The notes: generated by a model from the letters alone, not told the origin. A stretch of DNA of 64,000 bases from Deinococcales bacterium (GCA_013298595.1 JAAFIG010000017.1:1-64000); one strand, 5' to 3'. Counted from the stretch's first letter, positions 1 to 9,371 are shown. Translations and numbers: made by a program.

Positions 1-941
1 CAGGCTACTGCTTTAGTGCTTTGTTTGCCACCTTTGGGATTGTTTATCGGTACGCTGTTTGGTTGCAACGCCCAGCCACCCAATTGTACTGGCAGCGTGG
101 TTGGAGTTTATTCTGGCAACGCGGACATCGGCTCGAGCATGGGCTATGGTTTTTTCGGGTGGCATTTGAAAAACTGATCGAGCAGCGCTTTATTTTTAAG
201 CGCTCCAAGCAACGCTGGATTGCTCATCAACTGATTTTCTGGGGTTGCTTACTGGCAATTGCGATTACTTTTCCATTATCGTTTGGATGGTTGCGTTTTG
301 AATCCAGTGCGGCTCGAGCCGATGTTTATTTAATGGTTTTATTTGGTTTCAGACTCGAGTTTACGCAATTTGTGGCGCGTTCGGTGATTGGTTGGATTAT
401 TTTTCATTTGCTCGATGTCTCGGCAGTGCTGTGCCTAGCGGGTGTTGCCATGAGCTTAGCGCGGCGAATGCGCGACGAAGCTGAAATTGTCACGCAACGC
501 GTGGACAATGATTTTATTCCCTTACTTTTGCTCTTTGCAGTTTCGGTCACGGGTTTAATGCTGACGGTTTCCAATATGTTCATGGCAGGCAAATTTTATT
601 ACTGGATCACCACCACCCACGCCGTAACCGTGATGCTGTGGTTGCTCTTTTTGCCTTTTGGCAAGTTCTTTCATATTTTCCAACGGGTTGCCAATATGGG
701 AGTCTGGTTTTACAAAGCGGCTGGGGTGCAAACCCAACAAGCCAAATGCACAAAATGCCAGACCGAATACACCAGTTTAATGCACCGTGACGACCTCAAA
801 GTCATCCTGCCGCAACTCGAGTTTAATTACGCCATGAAACCCGACTCGAGTGCCGAATCTTGGCAAGACCTTTGCCCCAGTTGTCGCCGTAAGCTCGTGA
901 CCGCCAATCAATTCCGTGTGGCTGGAAAACAATTTCTTTAA
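1..941 (+). CDS. Membrane cytochrome b-like subunit of the nitrate-reductase-like complex (5' partial)
   Basis: The frame is open from the first bases of the window, so the true start lies upstream. About five hydrophobic segments are visible. Histidines sit at membrane edges in the contexts RWIAHQ, IIFHLLD, TTHAVT and FFHIFQR, the pattern of a di-heme cytochrome b such as NarI or DsrM. The C-terminal tail is soluble and carries two CxxC pairs (CTKCQ and CPSCRR), which could hold a metal or Fe-S centre. The stop is 11 bases before the catalytic subunit, so the two are probably co-transcribed. The likely role is moving electrons from quinol to the Mo enzyme. Family assignment is by hydropathy and histidine pattern only. 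Confidence 0.6.
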   Translation, partial: GYCFSALFATFGIVYRYAVWLQRPATQLYWQRGWSLFWQRGHRLEHGLWFFRVAFEKLIEQRFIFKRSKQRWIAHQLIFWGCLLAIAITFPLSFGWLRFESSAARADVYLMVLFGFRLEFTQFVARSVIGWIIFHLLDVSAVLCLAGVAMSLARRMRDEAEIVTQRVDNDFIPLLLLFAVSVTGLMLTVSNMFMAGKFYYWITTTHAVTVMLWLLFLPFGKFFHIFQRVANMGVWFYKAAGVQTQQAKCTKCQTEYTSLMHRDDLKVILPQLEFNYAMKPDSSAESWQDLCPSCRRKLVTANQFRVAGKQFL

Positions 942-952
942 GGAGGCTCATC

Positions 953-3277
953 ATGTCAACACTGCCCAGCCCAGCAACAGCGCTACTCGAGGAATTCGGA
1001 CCGCATTTACAATACGCCCCGCCAAGTGGTTTTCAGACCAGTCTCGAGCCAGATAAATTGGTGGACACACACTGCTGTTTTTGTGGTCAGGGATGCGGCA
1101 TTACCTTGAAAGTCAAAGACAACGAAGTGATTGGTTTTGTGCCTCGAGAAGACTTTCCGTTTAACAAAGGTAAACTCTGTCCTAAAGGCGTAAAACGCTA
1201 CCTGCAAGGTGGGCATACCGACAGGTTGCTCTACCCAATGCGCCGCACCGAAGATGGATTTGAGCGCATTACGTGGGATATGGCACTCGAGGAAACCGTT
1301 ACGAAAATCAAGCAGATTCAAAATAAGTACGGACGCGATGCCTTTGCGATGCTTTCGGGTGTGAGTTTAAGCACCGAAAAAAGTTATTTGGTTGGCAAGT
1401 TTGCACGGCTCGCCTTACAAACCGCCAATCTCGATTACAACGGGCGGCTGTGCATGGTTTCAGCAGGGGCTGGCAACAAAAAAGCCTACGGTATTGACCG
1501 CTCGAGCAATTCTTGGGAAGACATTGTGGATGCCAAAGTGATCTTTGTGATTGGTGCAAATGTAGCCGAATGCGCCCCAATCACCACCGATTATATTTGG
1601 CGAGCCAGAGACAAAGGTGCAAAACTGATCTATGCCGACCCGCGCATGGTGCCAATGGCTCGGACTGCCGATTTATTCTTACCCTTAAAACCAGGTACAG
1701 ACAGCGCCTTACTGATGAGTATGCTGCACGTCATCATCCAAGAAAAACTGACCGATGATGCCTTTATTAAAAACCACACCACTGGCTTTGAAGAAGTACG
1801 CGAAGCTGTCAAGCACGCCCATCCAGAATGGGCAGAGAAACTTACAGGCATCCCCGCTTTTCAGATTCGCCAAGCCGCCCGAATGTACGCCGAAGCACCG
1901 ACAGGATTTATCCTCCACGCTCGCGGACTCGAGCATCAAACCAAAGGCGTGGACAATGTGGTCAGTTGCGCCAATCTGGCATTGGCAACAGGAAAAATTG
2001 GCAAGGCGGGTTGTGGTCACAGCACCATCACAGGACAAGGCAATGGTCAAGGTGGACGCGAACATGGTCATAAATGCGATCAGTTACCCGGCAACCGCGA
2101 CATTAGCAATCCCGAACACCGCAAGTACATCGCCAGTATTTGGGGCTGCGAAGAAACCGAGATTCCCGGTAAAGGCTTATCCGCCCAAGAAATCATGAAT
2201 GCGATTCACGCAGGCGAAATCAAAGGACTGTTATCCATCTGCTTTAACCCACTGGTCAGCTTACCCGATGCCAATTTTACTCGAGAAGCCCTCGAGAAAC
2301 TCGAGCATTACAGCGTGATAGATTTTTTCTTATCCGAAACTGCCCAACACGCCGATATTGTCTTCCCCGGCAGCCTGCACGAAGAAGACGAAGGCACAGC
2401 CACCACCGCCGAAGGACGGGTCATTCGCATCAAAGCGGCTGTATCCCCACCGGGCGAAGCCAAACTCGACTGGCAAGTGCTGCTCGAGATTGCCAAACGC
2501 TTGGGACGCGGACAGTATTTTCCATACACCAGCACCGAACAAATTTTTAATGAATTACGCCTTGCCTCCAAAGGTGGCACAGCCGATTACAGCGGCATTA
2601 CATGGGAACGGCTCGAGCAACAACAAGGAATGTTCTGGCCCGTACCACAAACCACTGAAACAGGAAAGAACGCCACTCGAGTCGAGGATTTAGACACCAA
2701 TCACACAGGTACACCACGCCTGTACGAAAACGGACGGTTTTATGACCCAGATGGCAAAGCCCACTTTAATGCCGTGCAATGGCGCGAACCTGCCGAAGTT
2801 GTGGACACAAAATACCCCATTTGGCTGACCACAGGACGAGTCATCAGCCAGTACCTCAGTGGAACACAAACCCGCCGAATCGGACCGCTTGTGGATATGT
2901 ACCCAAACCCCTTGGTGGAAATGCACCCACGATTAGCCCAAGCCCTGAACATCACCGATCAGCAATGGATAACCGTACAAACCAGACGCGGACAACTGAC
3001 CTTACGCGCCTCCGTGGTCAAAACCATACGCCCAGACACGATTTTTATCCCGTACCACTGGGGCGGCAAACAAAGCGCGAATTTACTGACCAACCGCGCC
3101 CTTGACCCCGTATCAAAAATCCCAGAATTCAAGGTTTGCGCTTGTGATGTACGCCCCGCCACACCCGAAGAAATACTCGAGGGACGTAATGCTGAACTTG
3201 ATGCAAACCGACTCGCACCAACCAAAGTATTTACCGACACCGAACTCGAGGCACGCAGACAGGAAGTGAAACGATGA
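953..3277 (+). CDS. Molybdopterin oxidoreductase, nitrate-reductase-like catalytic subunit
   Basis: This 774-residue protein belongs to the DMSO-reductase family. The N-terminus has the [4Fe-4S] pattern CCFCGQGCG followed by LCPKG (about residues 41-81). Further on there are bis-MGD-binding blocks such as [11 protein letters not shown] and the C-terminal molydopterin-dinucleotide-binding domain from about residue 640. There is no twin-arginine signal, so it should work in the cytoplasm. The start is set by AAGGAGG at 940-946. It overlaps the ferredoxin gene by four bases. Two NarK carriers nearby make nitrate the best substrate guess; formate or another oxyanion cannot be excluded from sequence. 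All ten Leu-Glu pairs are encoded CTCGAG. Confidence 0.8.
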   Translation: MSTLPSPATALLEEFGPHLQYAPPSGFQTSLEPDKLVDTHCCFCGQGCGITLKVKDNEVIGFVPREDFPFNKGKLCPKGVKRYLQGGHTDRLLYPMRRTEDGFERITWDMALEETVTKIKQIQNKYGRDAFAMLSGVSLSTEKSYLVGKFARLALQTANLDYNGRLCMVSAGAGNKKAYGIDRSSNSWEDIVDAKVIFVIGANVAECAPITTDYIWRARDKGAKLIYADPRMVPMARTADLFLPLKPGTDSALLMSMLHVIIQEKLTDDAFIKNHTTGFEEVREAVKHAHPEWAEKLTGIPAFQIRQAARMYAEAPTGFILHARGLEHQTKGVDNVVSCANLALATGKIGKAGCGHSTITGQGNGQGGREHGHKCDQLPGNRDISNPEHRKYIASIWGCEETEIPGKGLSAQEIMNAIHAGEIKGLLSICFNPLVSLPDANFTREALEKLEHYSVIDFFLSETAQHADIVFPGSLHEEDEGTATTAEGRVIRIKAAVSPPGEAKLDWQVLLEIAKRLGRGQYFPYTSTEQIFNELRLASKGGTADYSGITWERLEQQQGMFWPVPQTTETGKNATRVEDLDTNHTGTPRLYENGRFYDPDGKAHFNAVQWREPAEVVDTKYPIWLTTGRVISQYLSGTQTRRIGPLVDMYPNPLVEMHPRLAQALNITDQQWITVQTRRGQLTLRASVVKTIRPDTIFIPYHWGGKQSANLLTNRALDPVSKIPEFKVCACDVRPATPEEILEGRNAELDANRLAPTKVFTDTELEARRQEVKR

Positions 3278-3918
3278 GGGAACAACGCTTCTTCATAGAC
3301 CCGATACGTTGCATCGGCTGCAAATCCTGTATGCAGGCGTGCAGCGAATGCGGCACACATCGAGGCAAAAGCATGATTCACCTCGAGTACATGGAACGCC
3401 AAACCAGCACCCAAACTGTACCGATGGTCTGTATGCACTGCGACAACCCAACCTGCGCGGCAGTCTGCCCCGCCGATGCCATCAAACGCACCCCAGATGG
3501 CGTGGTACAAAGCGCCCTCAAAGAACGCTGCATAGGCTGCTCGAACTGCGTGATGGCGTGTCCGTTCGGCGTACCCCGTTACTACCCAGAAATAGACCAA
3601 ATGCTCAAATGCGATATGTGCTACGACCGCACCGCCTACGGATTACGCCCAATGTGCGCCACCGTCTGCCCATCCGAAGCCCTGTTCTACGGCACACTCG
3701 AGGAATTTGAAAAACGACGTGGCGGCACACCCGTCAATCAATTTCAATTTGGGAATCAAATCATCACCACCAAAGTCTTCATGGTGCTACCAACAGGCGA
3801 AATGCAACTCGACATGGACGTAAGCGCCCACATGACCGACCCAACATTTCACAACGATGCCTTTGACCACATCAACCCATTTGATGGTCTCGAGACATAC
3901 CAAACAGGAGCAGACTAA
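3274..3918 (+). CDS. 4Fe-4S dicluster ferredoxin electron-transfer subunit (NarH/PsrB/NrfC type)
   Basis: 214 residues with sixteen cysteines in four groups: [35 protein letters not shown] and CDMC...CATVC. This is the standard four-cluster electron wire that pairs with DMSO-reductase-family catalytic subunits. No signal peptide is present, consistent with a cytoplasmic catalytic partner. It starts inside the end of the catalytic gene (ATGA-type overlap), which indicates translational coupling. It probably passes electrons from the cytochrome b and/or Rieske subunit to the Mo subunit. Confidence 0.88.
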   Translation: MREQRFFIDPIRCIGCKSCMQACSECGTHRGKSMIHLEYMERQTSTQTVPMVCMHCDNPTCAAVCPADAIKRTPDGVVQSALKERCIGCSNCVMACPFGVPRYYPEIDQMLKCDMCYDRTAYGLRPMCATVCPSEALFYGTLEEFEKRRGGTPVNQFQFGNQIITTKVFMVLPTGEMQLDMDVSAHMTDPTFHNDAFDHINPFDGLETYQTGAD

Positions 3919-3919
3919 G

Positions 3920-4411
3920 ATGAAAAACACCGAGCCACACTGGAAAACCGATTTCTCGGTAGACTGGGAACAAACATCATTCATCACCCGACGCGAATTC
4001 ACCCGTTTCCTCGGACTCGGCAGTGCCGCCCTCGCCACAGGCAATGTACTCATGGTTGGCATCAACGCCACACGTACCGAAACCACCCGCCCTCGAGTCG
4101 AAATTAGCGAAGTAGACAGCATCAAACCACGCGGATACAAAACCTTTGAATACCCAGAAAAAGGCAAACACGCCATACTATTACGCCACGAAGACGGCAG
4201 CCTCAGCGCCTACTCGCAACGCTGCCCACACCTCGGATGCAGCGTCTTCTACACCGAAGAACACAACCAACTCGAGTGCGCCTGCCACGAAGGATATTTT
4301 AGCCCACGTACAGGCGAAGTGATTGCAGGACCACCACAACGCGGACTGGCAAAAATCGAACTCGAGACCATCAACGGCAAGATATTCGCTATCGGAGGCG
4401 GTGAAGGATGA
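3920..4411 (+). CDS. Rieske [2Fe-2S] protein with twin-arginine-type signal anchor
   Basis: 163 residues. The N-terminus contains TRREFTRFLGLG followed by a hydrophobic stretch, a Tat-like signal or anchor. The Rieske motifs are CPHLGC at about residue 101 and CACHEGYF about 17 residues later, giving C-x-H...C-x2-H ligands for a [2Fe-2S] cluster. The start at 3920 is chosen because AGGAG lies at 3906-3910. It sits one base after the ferredoxin stop. Its place in the operon implies a Rieske/cytochrome b electron-input module for the Mo enzyme, with the cluster on the outer face of the membrane. Confidence 0.85.
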   Translation: MKNTEPHWKTDFSVDWEQTSFITRREFTRFLGLGSAALATGNVLMVGINATRTETTRPRVEISEVDSIKPRGYKTFEYPEKGKHAILLRHEDGSLSAYSQRCPHLGCSVFYTEEHNQLECACHEGYFSPRTGEVIAGPPQRGLAKIELETINGKIFAIGGGEG

Positions 4412-4614
4412 GAGACCCTCGAGAACCCAAGCTCTGGGTGATAGACGGGATTTTTTGGTTTGTACTGGTCTTATGGACAATCCAATTATTCTTACTGATA
4501 ACAGGCTTAGATGCGTACCTAGGCGGGCAGAAAGAAATACTGTTACCCGCCGCGATTAGTTCAGTGGTTCTGGCAGTGATCAATTTCTTGTTAATACGGC
4601 AGATTCGTGGGTGA
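4408..4614 (+). CDS. Small two-helix membrane protein at the end of the nitrate-reductase-like operon
   Basis: 68 residues, with a start codon overlapping the Rieske stop (ATGA). Two hydrophobic helices (about residues 12-34 and 45-64) are separated by a short polar loop. I do not recognise the family. Overlap with the Rieske gene suggests an assembly or anchoring subunit of the same membrane complex. Confidence 0.6.
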   Translation: MRDPREPKLWVIDGIFWFVLVLWTIQLFLLITGLDAYLGGQKEILLPAAISSVVLAVINFLLIRQIRG

Positions 4615-4623
4615 TTTCTCTTT

Positions 4624-4642
4624 TCAACTATGCAGAAGTTGA
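4624..4642 (+). terminator. Possible weak terminator after the nitrate-reductase-like operon
   Basis: TCAACT and AGTTGA form a six-base-pair stem ten bases after the last stop, followed within a few bases by a T-rich stretch. The stem is short and the T run is interrupted, so this is only suggestive. The rest of 4615-4730 shows nothing. Confidence 0.25.
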
Positions 4643-4730
4643 TTGATGTTGTTTTGACCCATGACAGTGCTTGAATCTCTTTGAAAGCTTGTCCATGCAT
4701 CTTAAATTTTCTCAAGTCCAAATCTTATGC

Positions 4731-5072
4731 TTACTTCATTTCGCCTGTGCCAAAGCCGTGCAAACCACGTTTATAAGGTGCTTGAAAACCCAATACAATC
4801 CGTTCTCGAGGAATACCAGCTTCGATCAAATAATCCGCCAGAATCATATCTGTATTGTCTTGCTGTAACCAAATCAGCCCGTCTCGAATGTCTATTTGAG
4901 CAACGATACTAAATGAACGTTTTAAGTCCGTCCAACCTGTCAGTAGGATTTGGTATCGGTCATGTTCGGAATCAAACACGGGTTCGTATTTGGCATTGCC
5001 GTAAGACGGTTGGTGTTTTAAGAGCATTTCGAGTGTTTCACGAATTATTTTGCGTTCTTGGTTTATATCCAT
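4731..5072 (-). CDS. xisI: XisI family protein
   Basis: 113 residues matching XisI (fdxN element excision controlling factor family): the DRYQILLTGW core, IVAQIDIRDGLIWLQQDNTD, and the C-terminal GIPRERIVLGFQAPYKR block. It overlaps the end of xisH by ten bases, the usual xisHI arrangement. XisH and XisI were named for control of DNA-element excision in Anabaena. Most genomes carry the pair without any such element, and the actual biochemical role is unsettled. The family is most common in cyanobacteria and a few other phyla, so transfer is plausible. Confidence 0.85.
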   Translation of the reverse strand: MDINQERKIIRETLEMLLKHQPSYGNAKYEPVFDSEHDRYQILLTGWTDLKRSFSIVAQIDIRDGLIWLQQDNTDMILADYLIEAGIPRERIVLGFQAPYKRGLHGFGTGEMK

Positions 5073-5473
5073 TGTTCAATCACCTCGCTGTTGGGGTTGA
5101 ATACAATCATGCCAACTTCAATGTGGGCTAAGGCTCGAGTTGGGTAACGCCCATGAAAAAAAGTTTGGTACGTATCTGCGGGTATTGCAAGCCAGAGTTT
5201 TCGGTTGGGGTCTATTTCTCTTAGAATTAAACTGTAATTGAGTACCTGTCCCAATGCAAGGTGGAAATCTGCGACCAATGACACGCCTCCAAATACTTTG
5301 ATTTCAACGGCAATGCGTTCCGAACCAAGTTCAGCAGCAATTAATCGTTCTGCGCCTAAGTCAATGAGAAAATTGGTATCTTCTACTGGAATTTTGAGTG
5401 GGTCTGCCGTGATCTGCCAGCCTTCTTTTTGCAAGGCGCGTTTTACTGCATCGTGGTACAAGTCTCGAGCCAT
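5063..5473 (-). CDS. xisH: XisH family protein (PD-(D/E)XK-like fold)
   Basis: 136 residues beginning MARDLYHDAVKRALQKEGW. The conserved blocks are DLGAERLIAAE, IAVEIKVF and FHLALGQ. The family is predicted to have a restriction-endonuclease-like fold, with D/E...ExK residues visible in LGAE and VEIK. The start at 5473 was chosen over an upstream ATG in the same frame because the family begins here and because TACAAT lies six bases before it, the leaderless promoter arrangement. It is co-transcribed with xisI and sits between the nitrate-reductase-like operon and narK, on the opposite strand. Confidence 0.87.
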   Translation of the reverse strand: MARDLYHDAVKRALQKEGWQITADPLKIPVEDTNFLIDLGAERLIAAELGSERIAVEIKVFGGVSLVADFHLALGQVLNYSLILREIDPNRKLWLAIPADTYQTFFHGRYPTRALAHIEVGMIVFNPNSEVIEQWI

Positions 5474-5479
5474 GATTGA

Positions 5480-5485
5480 ATTGTA
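5480..5485 (-). promoter_or_regulatory. -10 box of leaderless xisH transcript
   Basis: Read on the minus strand, TACAAT is followed by six bases and then the xisH ATG. This is the TANNNT-N6-ATG layout seen at several other genes here. No clear -35 box was identified. The rest of the interval up to 5633 holds no convincing gene. Confidence 0.55.
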
Positions 5486-5633
5486 GCGTTTTCCATTGGT
5501 TTTGTCTGCAATGGTTTGTGGAGTCTCGAGGTTTTTCTTCTCGAATTTCCCGTAATGCTGTGGTAATTCTCGCATCAAATAATCCCGCATCTACCAGTGT
5601 TTCCTTCTCTGGTGAGAATTGGGGGTTTTACTC

Positions 5634-6977
5634 ATGCAGCTTGGTCATTTGGCGGTTCAAGATTCTTCCTCGAGTGTTGGCTCGAGCAACGCGGTTTTGT
5701 GGCTTTCCACGCTTGGTTTCACGGTGATGTTCGCGGTTTGGTTGATGTTTGGTGTGCTTGGCATTCCGATTCGCACAGAATTTGGTTTGTCCGATGTGCA
5801 GTTGTCGTGGCTTACGGCTGTGGCGGTACTGAATGGTGCTATTTGGCGTTTGGGTTTTGGGATTTTAACGGATCGGATCGGTGGGCGTTTGGTGTTTACG
5901 CTGATGCTGCTGGTCACGGCAATTCCTGCTTTTCTGATCTCGAGGGTCAGTTCGTATCCACAGTTGTTGCTGTTGGCGTTCTGGGTCGGTTTAGCAGGTA
6001 ATGCTTTTGCGGTTGGTATTGCGTGGAATAGCGCTTGGTTTCCTAAGGAGCGTCAAGGGTTTGCCCTTGGTTTGTTCGGTGCGGGTAATGTCGGTGCGTC
6101 GGTCACAAAACTAATTGGTCCTGCTTTAATTACTTTTGTTCCTGCTGCTGGTTTCTTAGGTGGGTTTATTCCGGGTGGTTGGCGTTTTGTACCAATGTTG
6201 TATTCCGTGTTGTTGGTTGTTATGGCAGCACTTGTTTGGTTTGGTACGCCGAGTGTGGATAAGAGGCCCGGTCAGGGTCGTAGTTTAGGCATAATGCTCG
6301 AGCCTTTGCGCCAAGTTCGTGTTTGGCGTTTTAGTTTGTATTACCTCGTGGTTTTTGGTGCGTATGTCGCATTGGCGGCGTGGTTGCCGAAGTATTACGT
6401 GGATGTCTATGCTTTGCCGTTGCATGAAGCTGCTTTGCTGACTGCTTTGTTTATTTTTCCTGCCAGTTTGCTGCGTCCTCTTGGTGGTTTTTTATCGGAT
6501 CGTTTTGGGGCTAGACGCATGATGTACGGCACGTTTGCCTTGATGCTGTTTGCTACGGGTGTCCTGATGATGCCCGAAGGTCATGTGGTTCTCGAGTTGC
6601 CCAGTGGTTCGCGGGATGTTCTGCCGTGGCATTTGAATGTTTGGTTGTTTACTGCGCTGGTTTTTTTGATTGGTGTGGCGATGGGCATTGGTAAAGCGGC
6701 TGTTTATAAGCATATCCCTGAGTATTTCCCTAAGGATGTTGGGGCTGTCGGAGGTTTGGTTGGTTTGCTTGGCGCTCTGGGTGGTTTTTTCTTACCGCCT
6801 TTATTTGCCTATGCCCAAAGCTGGACGGGTTTTCCGCAGAGTACCTTTTTTATTTTGTTTGTTCTGACTTTGGTTTCGGCGCTTTGGATGCACTTAACCG
6901 TGGTCAAGTTATTGCAACGGGCAGCCCCGCGTCTCGAGCATGATTTTGAGCATCATCTTCCCAGCAGTACCGATTAG
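5634..6977 (+). CDS. narK: Nitrate/nitrite transporter, NarK family (MFS), first copy
   Basis: About 447 residues with twelve hydrophobic segments. The N-terminal block LWLSTLGFTVMFAVWLMFG and the FGLSDVQLSWLTA loop are typical of NarK. There are two glycine-rich nitrate-signature-like segments, GNAFAVGIAWNSAWFPKERQGFALGLFGAGNVG and GIGKAAVYKHIPEYFPKDVGAVGG in parts. The ATG at 5634 is used; an in-frame TTG at 5619 is possible. The second narK follows after 11 bases. NarK proteins exchange nitrate and nitrite or import nitrate with protons, which fits the reductase operon upstream. The two copies may divide import and export. Confidence 0.85.
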   Translation: MQLGHLAVQDSSSSVGSSNAVLWLSTLGFTVMFAVWLMFGVLGIPIRTEFGLSDVQLSWLTAVAVLNGAIWRLGFGILTDRIGGRLVFTLMLLVTAIPAFLISRVSSYPQLLLLAFWVGLAGNAFAVGIAWNSAWFPKERQGFALGLFGAGNVGASVTKLIGPALITFVPAAGFLGGFIPGGWRFVPMLYSVLLVVMAALVWFGTPSVDKRPGQGRSLGIMLEPLRQVRVWRFSLYYLVVFGAYVALAAWLPKYYVDVYALPLHEAALLTALFIFPASLLRPLGGFLSDRFGARRMMYGTFALMLFATGVLMMPEGHVVLELPSGSRDVLPWHLNVWLFTALVFLIGVAMGIGKAAVYKHIPEYFPKDVGAVGGLVGLLGALGGFFLPPLFAYAQSWTGFPQSTFFILFVLTLVSALWMHLTVVKLLQRAAPRLEHDFEHHLPSSTD

Positions 6978-6988
6978 GAGGTTTTATT

Positions 6989-8338
6989 ATGGCTTTGCAA
7001 CAACATTCGCGTCCCTCGAGTACATGGCTTCCCGATTGGACTCCAGAACTGGCTGGTTTTTTTGCTGGTGATAATCGGGCTTTGGCGTGGCGTACCCTTT
7101 GGGTAACAACCTTTAATCTCACTTTGGCGTTTATCACTTGGTTTGTGGTCAGTGCTTTGGTGGTACGCCTTCCCAATGTTGGTTTTGCTTTGGATACCAC
7201 GCAATTGTTTTGGCTGACTGCCATGCCGGGTTTGGCTGGTGGTTCGTTGCGTTTGGTCTGGACGTTCTTACCGCCATTGGTTGGTACGCGGCATCTGATT
7301 ACTTTTTCGACACTGCTTTTGCTGGTGCCGCTTTTGGGGTGGGGTTTTGCCGTGCAGAACACCGCCACACCTTTTTGGGTACTGATGATTCTGGCTTTTC
7401 TGGCTGGCATTGGTGGTGGGAATTTCTCGGGGTTTATGCCCAGTACCAGTTATTTCTTTCCTAAAAAAGCCCAAGGTACAGCCCTTGGTTTACAAGCTGG
7501 CATTGGGAACTTTGGTGTTAGTGTGGTGCAATTTGTTACGCCTTGGATCATTGGTTTTTCTTTACTGGGTGGGTTGTTCGGCAGTCCTCAGACGTTTACC
7601 AAAGGTGCTGTGACGCATCCAATTTTTTTGCAAAACGCAACTCTTATTTATGTACCATTGGTGCTTATTGGCGCGTTGTTGGCATGGGTCACGCTTCGTA
7701 GTATTCCTGTTCGGGCTAATTTCAAAGAGCAATTCGATATTTTTAGTAACAAACACACTTGGATCATGACTTCGTTGTACATCATGACGTTTGGTTCGTT
7801 CGCTGGTTTTTCTGGAACGTTTGCGCTTCTTATTCGTGATTTATTTGGTAAATTCGATGGTGCGCCAGACCCACTCGCTTATATTTTTCTTGGTCCGTTG
7901 ATTGGTTCGGCGGCTCGAGTCTTGGCAGGTCCTTTGGTGGATCGGTTTGGCGGGGCGAAACTGACCCAAGTCAGTGGCATTGGATTGCTCTTTTCCACCA
8001 TTTTTGTGGCGCTGTACAGCCAACCCTCGAGTCTCGAGTCATTCCCGATGTTCCTTGGTGGAATGCTTTCGATTTTTCTTTTTACTGGTATTGGTAATGC
8101 CAGCGCCTTTAAGCAAATGCCGATGATTTTTCCACCGCGTCAAGCTGGTGGGGTGATTGGTTTTACTGGTGCTATCGCAGCTTACGGACCTTTTGGTTTT
8201 AGTTTAATTTTTGGTGCTTTGATTGCAGCTACGGGTATAACCACGGTTTTTTTCTATGGAGCAGCCATTTTTTACTTATTCAACATTGGTCTGAATTGGT
8301 TTTTCTATGTTCGCAACGGCGCAGAAATTCCTTGTTAA
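6989..8338 (+). CDS. narK: Nitrate/nitrite transporter, NarK family (MFS), second copy
   Basis: 449 residues and twelve predicted membrane helices. It starts after TAGGAGG at the stop of the first copy. The signature-like segments are GIGGGNFSGFMPSTSYFFPKKAQGTALGLQAG and GIGNASAFKQMPMIFPPRQAGGVIGFTGA in parts. It is a diverged paralogue of the first copy, not a recent duplication. Tandem NarK1/NarK2 pairs occur in Thermus and other nitrate respirers. A perfect palindromic terminator follows at once. Confidence 0.85.
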   Translation: MALQQHSRPSSTWLPDWTPELAGFFAGDNRALAWRTLWVTTFNLTLAFITWFVVSALVVRLPNVGFALDTTQLFWLTAMPGLAGGSLRLVWTFLPPLVGTRHLITFSTLLLLVPLLGWGFAVQNTATPFWVLMILAFLAGIGGGNFSGFMPSTSYFFPKKAQGTALGLQAGIGNFGVSVVQFVTPWIIGFSLLGGLFGSPQTFTKGAVTHPIFLQNATLIYVPLVLIGALLAWVTLRSIPVRANFKEQFDIFSNKHTWIMTSLYIMTFGSFAGFSGTFALLIRDLFGKFDGAPDPLAYIFLGPLIGSAARVLAGPLVDRFGGAKLTQVSGIGLLFSTIFVALYSQPSSLESFPMFLGGMLSIFLFTGIGNASAFKQMPMIFPPRQAGGVIGFTGAIAAYGPFGFSLIFGALIAATGITTVFFYGAAIFYLFNIGLNWFFYVRNGAEIPC

Positions 8339-8352
8339 ATTGAAAGAAATTT

Positions 8353-8384
8353 GAATGCAGAGGATAAATTTATCCTCTGCATTC
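8353..8384. terminator. Bidirectional palindromic terminator between narK and usp
   Basis: Bases 8353-8384 form a perfect 32-base palindrome (arms GAATGCAGAGGATAA and its complement). It sits between two convergent genes, narK ending at 8338 and the usp gene ending at 8399. A run of mixed A/T flanks each side, so it can serve both directions. Confidence 0.8.
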
Positions 8385-8398
8385 TTCTCGAGTAACTT

Positions 8399-9352
8399 CT
8401 AAACTTTAGTTGTAAGTGCAACATTCATTGCTTTAGGTACAACTGTTTTTGCGCGTTCTACACCTCGAGTGAGTAATACTGGTACATGGGCATGGTGTGC
8501 CACAGCTTGTGCCACGCTGCCGAGTAGAATCCGTTCAAATCCGCCATAACCGTGTGTCCCTAGCACAATCAATTCTGCATGATGGGTTTTCGCTATCTCG
8601 AGAATTTTGTCGGCAATGCGCTTTCCTTTAGCTGACTCGAGGATGAATTCTTTGCTCGAGATATCTTCTAGTTTAGCTTCGGCATTTTTGAGAACGTGTT
8701 TGCCTTCATTCATGTAATCGGTGGCTAAGTCAGAGTAATCTATTGCTGGCATAAACGAATCGTAATTCATGGGTACATCTGGAACCACATGGAGTACTTG
8801 AATACTGGCAGGTAGTTGTTTGGCTAACGCCCGAGTTACATCGAGTGCTTCGCCCGTGGCTTGGCTTCCATCTACTGCAACCAGTATTCGGTCGCAATCA
8901 AATGGTTTAGCAGTGGGTACGAGTCCATCTCGAAACAGCATCACGGGTAAACTCGAGTGTCGAGTCACTGCTTCGGCTACACTGCCTAAGAGGATGCGAT
9001 TGATCCCTTCGTAAGCGTGGGTTCCCATAGCAATTAAGTCGCAGTGTTCTTCTAAAGCAACTTCGGCAATGGTTTGGGCAACACTCGAGCTGCGAGCTTC
9101 GAGGGCTAATGTTGTGGCTGGTACGCTGCGGTGTTCGGCAAATTCAAGCCAAGTTTCGAGAAAGGCTTCGGTACTGAGTTGTAACTCGAGTCGGACATCT
9201 TCTTCGGTTTGTGAACGGTAAATAATTGGCATGGTGAAAACCGAGACAAACACGGCATTGGCACCTAGTTTATGCGCAAAATCGAGGGCTGCTCGAGCTG
9301 CATAAATCGAAAGTGGTTCGTTGGTGATTGGAATACAGATTTTAGTGAACAT
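8399..9352 (-). CDS. Universal stress protein with two tandem UspA domains
   Basis: 317 residues with two UspA folds (about residues 1-145 and 155-300). Each domain has a G-x2-G-x9-G(S/T)-type nucleotide motif: GTHAYEGINRILLGSVAEAV and GTHGYGGFERILLGSVAQAV. The second keeps the ATP-binding form best. The start at 9352 begins MFTKICIPI and has AAAGGAG just upstream; an in-frame extension further up lacks family similarity. It lies 19 bases downstream of another usp gene on the same strand, so the two probably form one transcript read from the divergent regulatory region at 9.83-10.0 kb. Confidence 0.85.
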   Translation of the reverse strand: MFTKICIPITNEPLSIYAARAALDFAHKLGANAVFVSVFTMPIIYRSQTEEDVRLELQLSTEAFLETWLEFAEHRSVPATTLALEARSSSVAQTIAEVALEEHCDLIAMGTHAYEGINRILLGSVAEAVTRHSSLPVMLFRDGLVPTAKPFDCDRILVAVDGSQATGEALDVTRALAKQLPASIQVLHVVPDVPMNYDSFMPAIDYSDLATDYMNEGKHVLKNAEAKLEDISSKEFILESAKGKRIADKILEIAKTHHAELIVLGTHGYGGFERILLGSVAQAVAHHAHVPVLLTRGVERAKTVVPKAMNVALTTKV

Positions 9353-9371
9353 AAAACTCCTTTGTTTGTGG

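Noticed and set aside
5474-5590. Upstream in-frame extension of xisH by 39 residues
   Set aside because: XisH proteins begin at MARDLYHD, and a -10 box sits six bases before that ATG; the extension has no family similarity.
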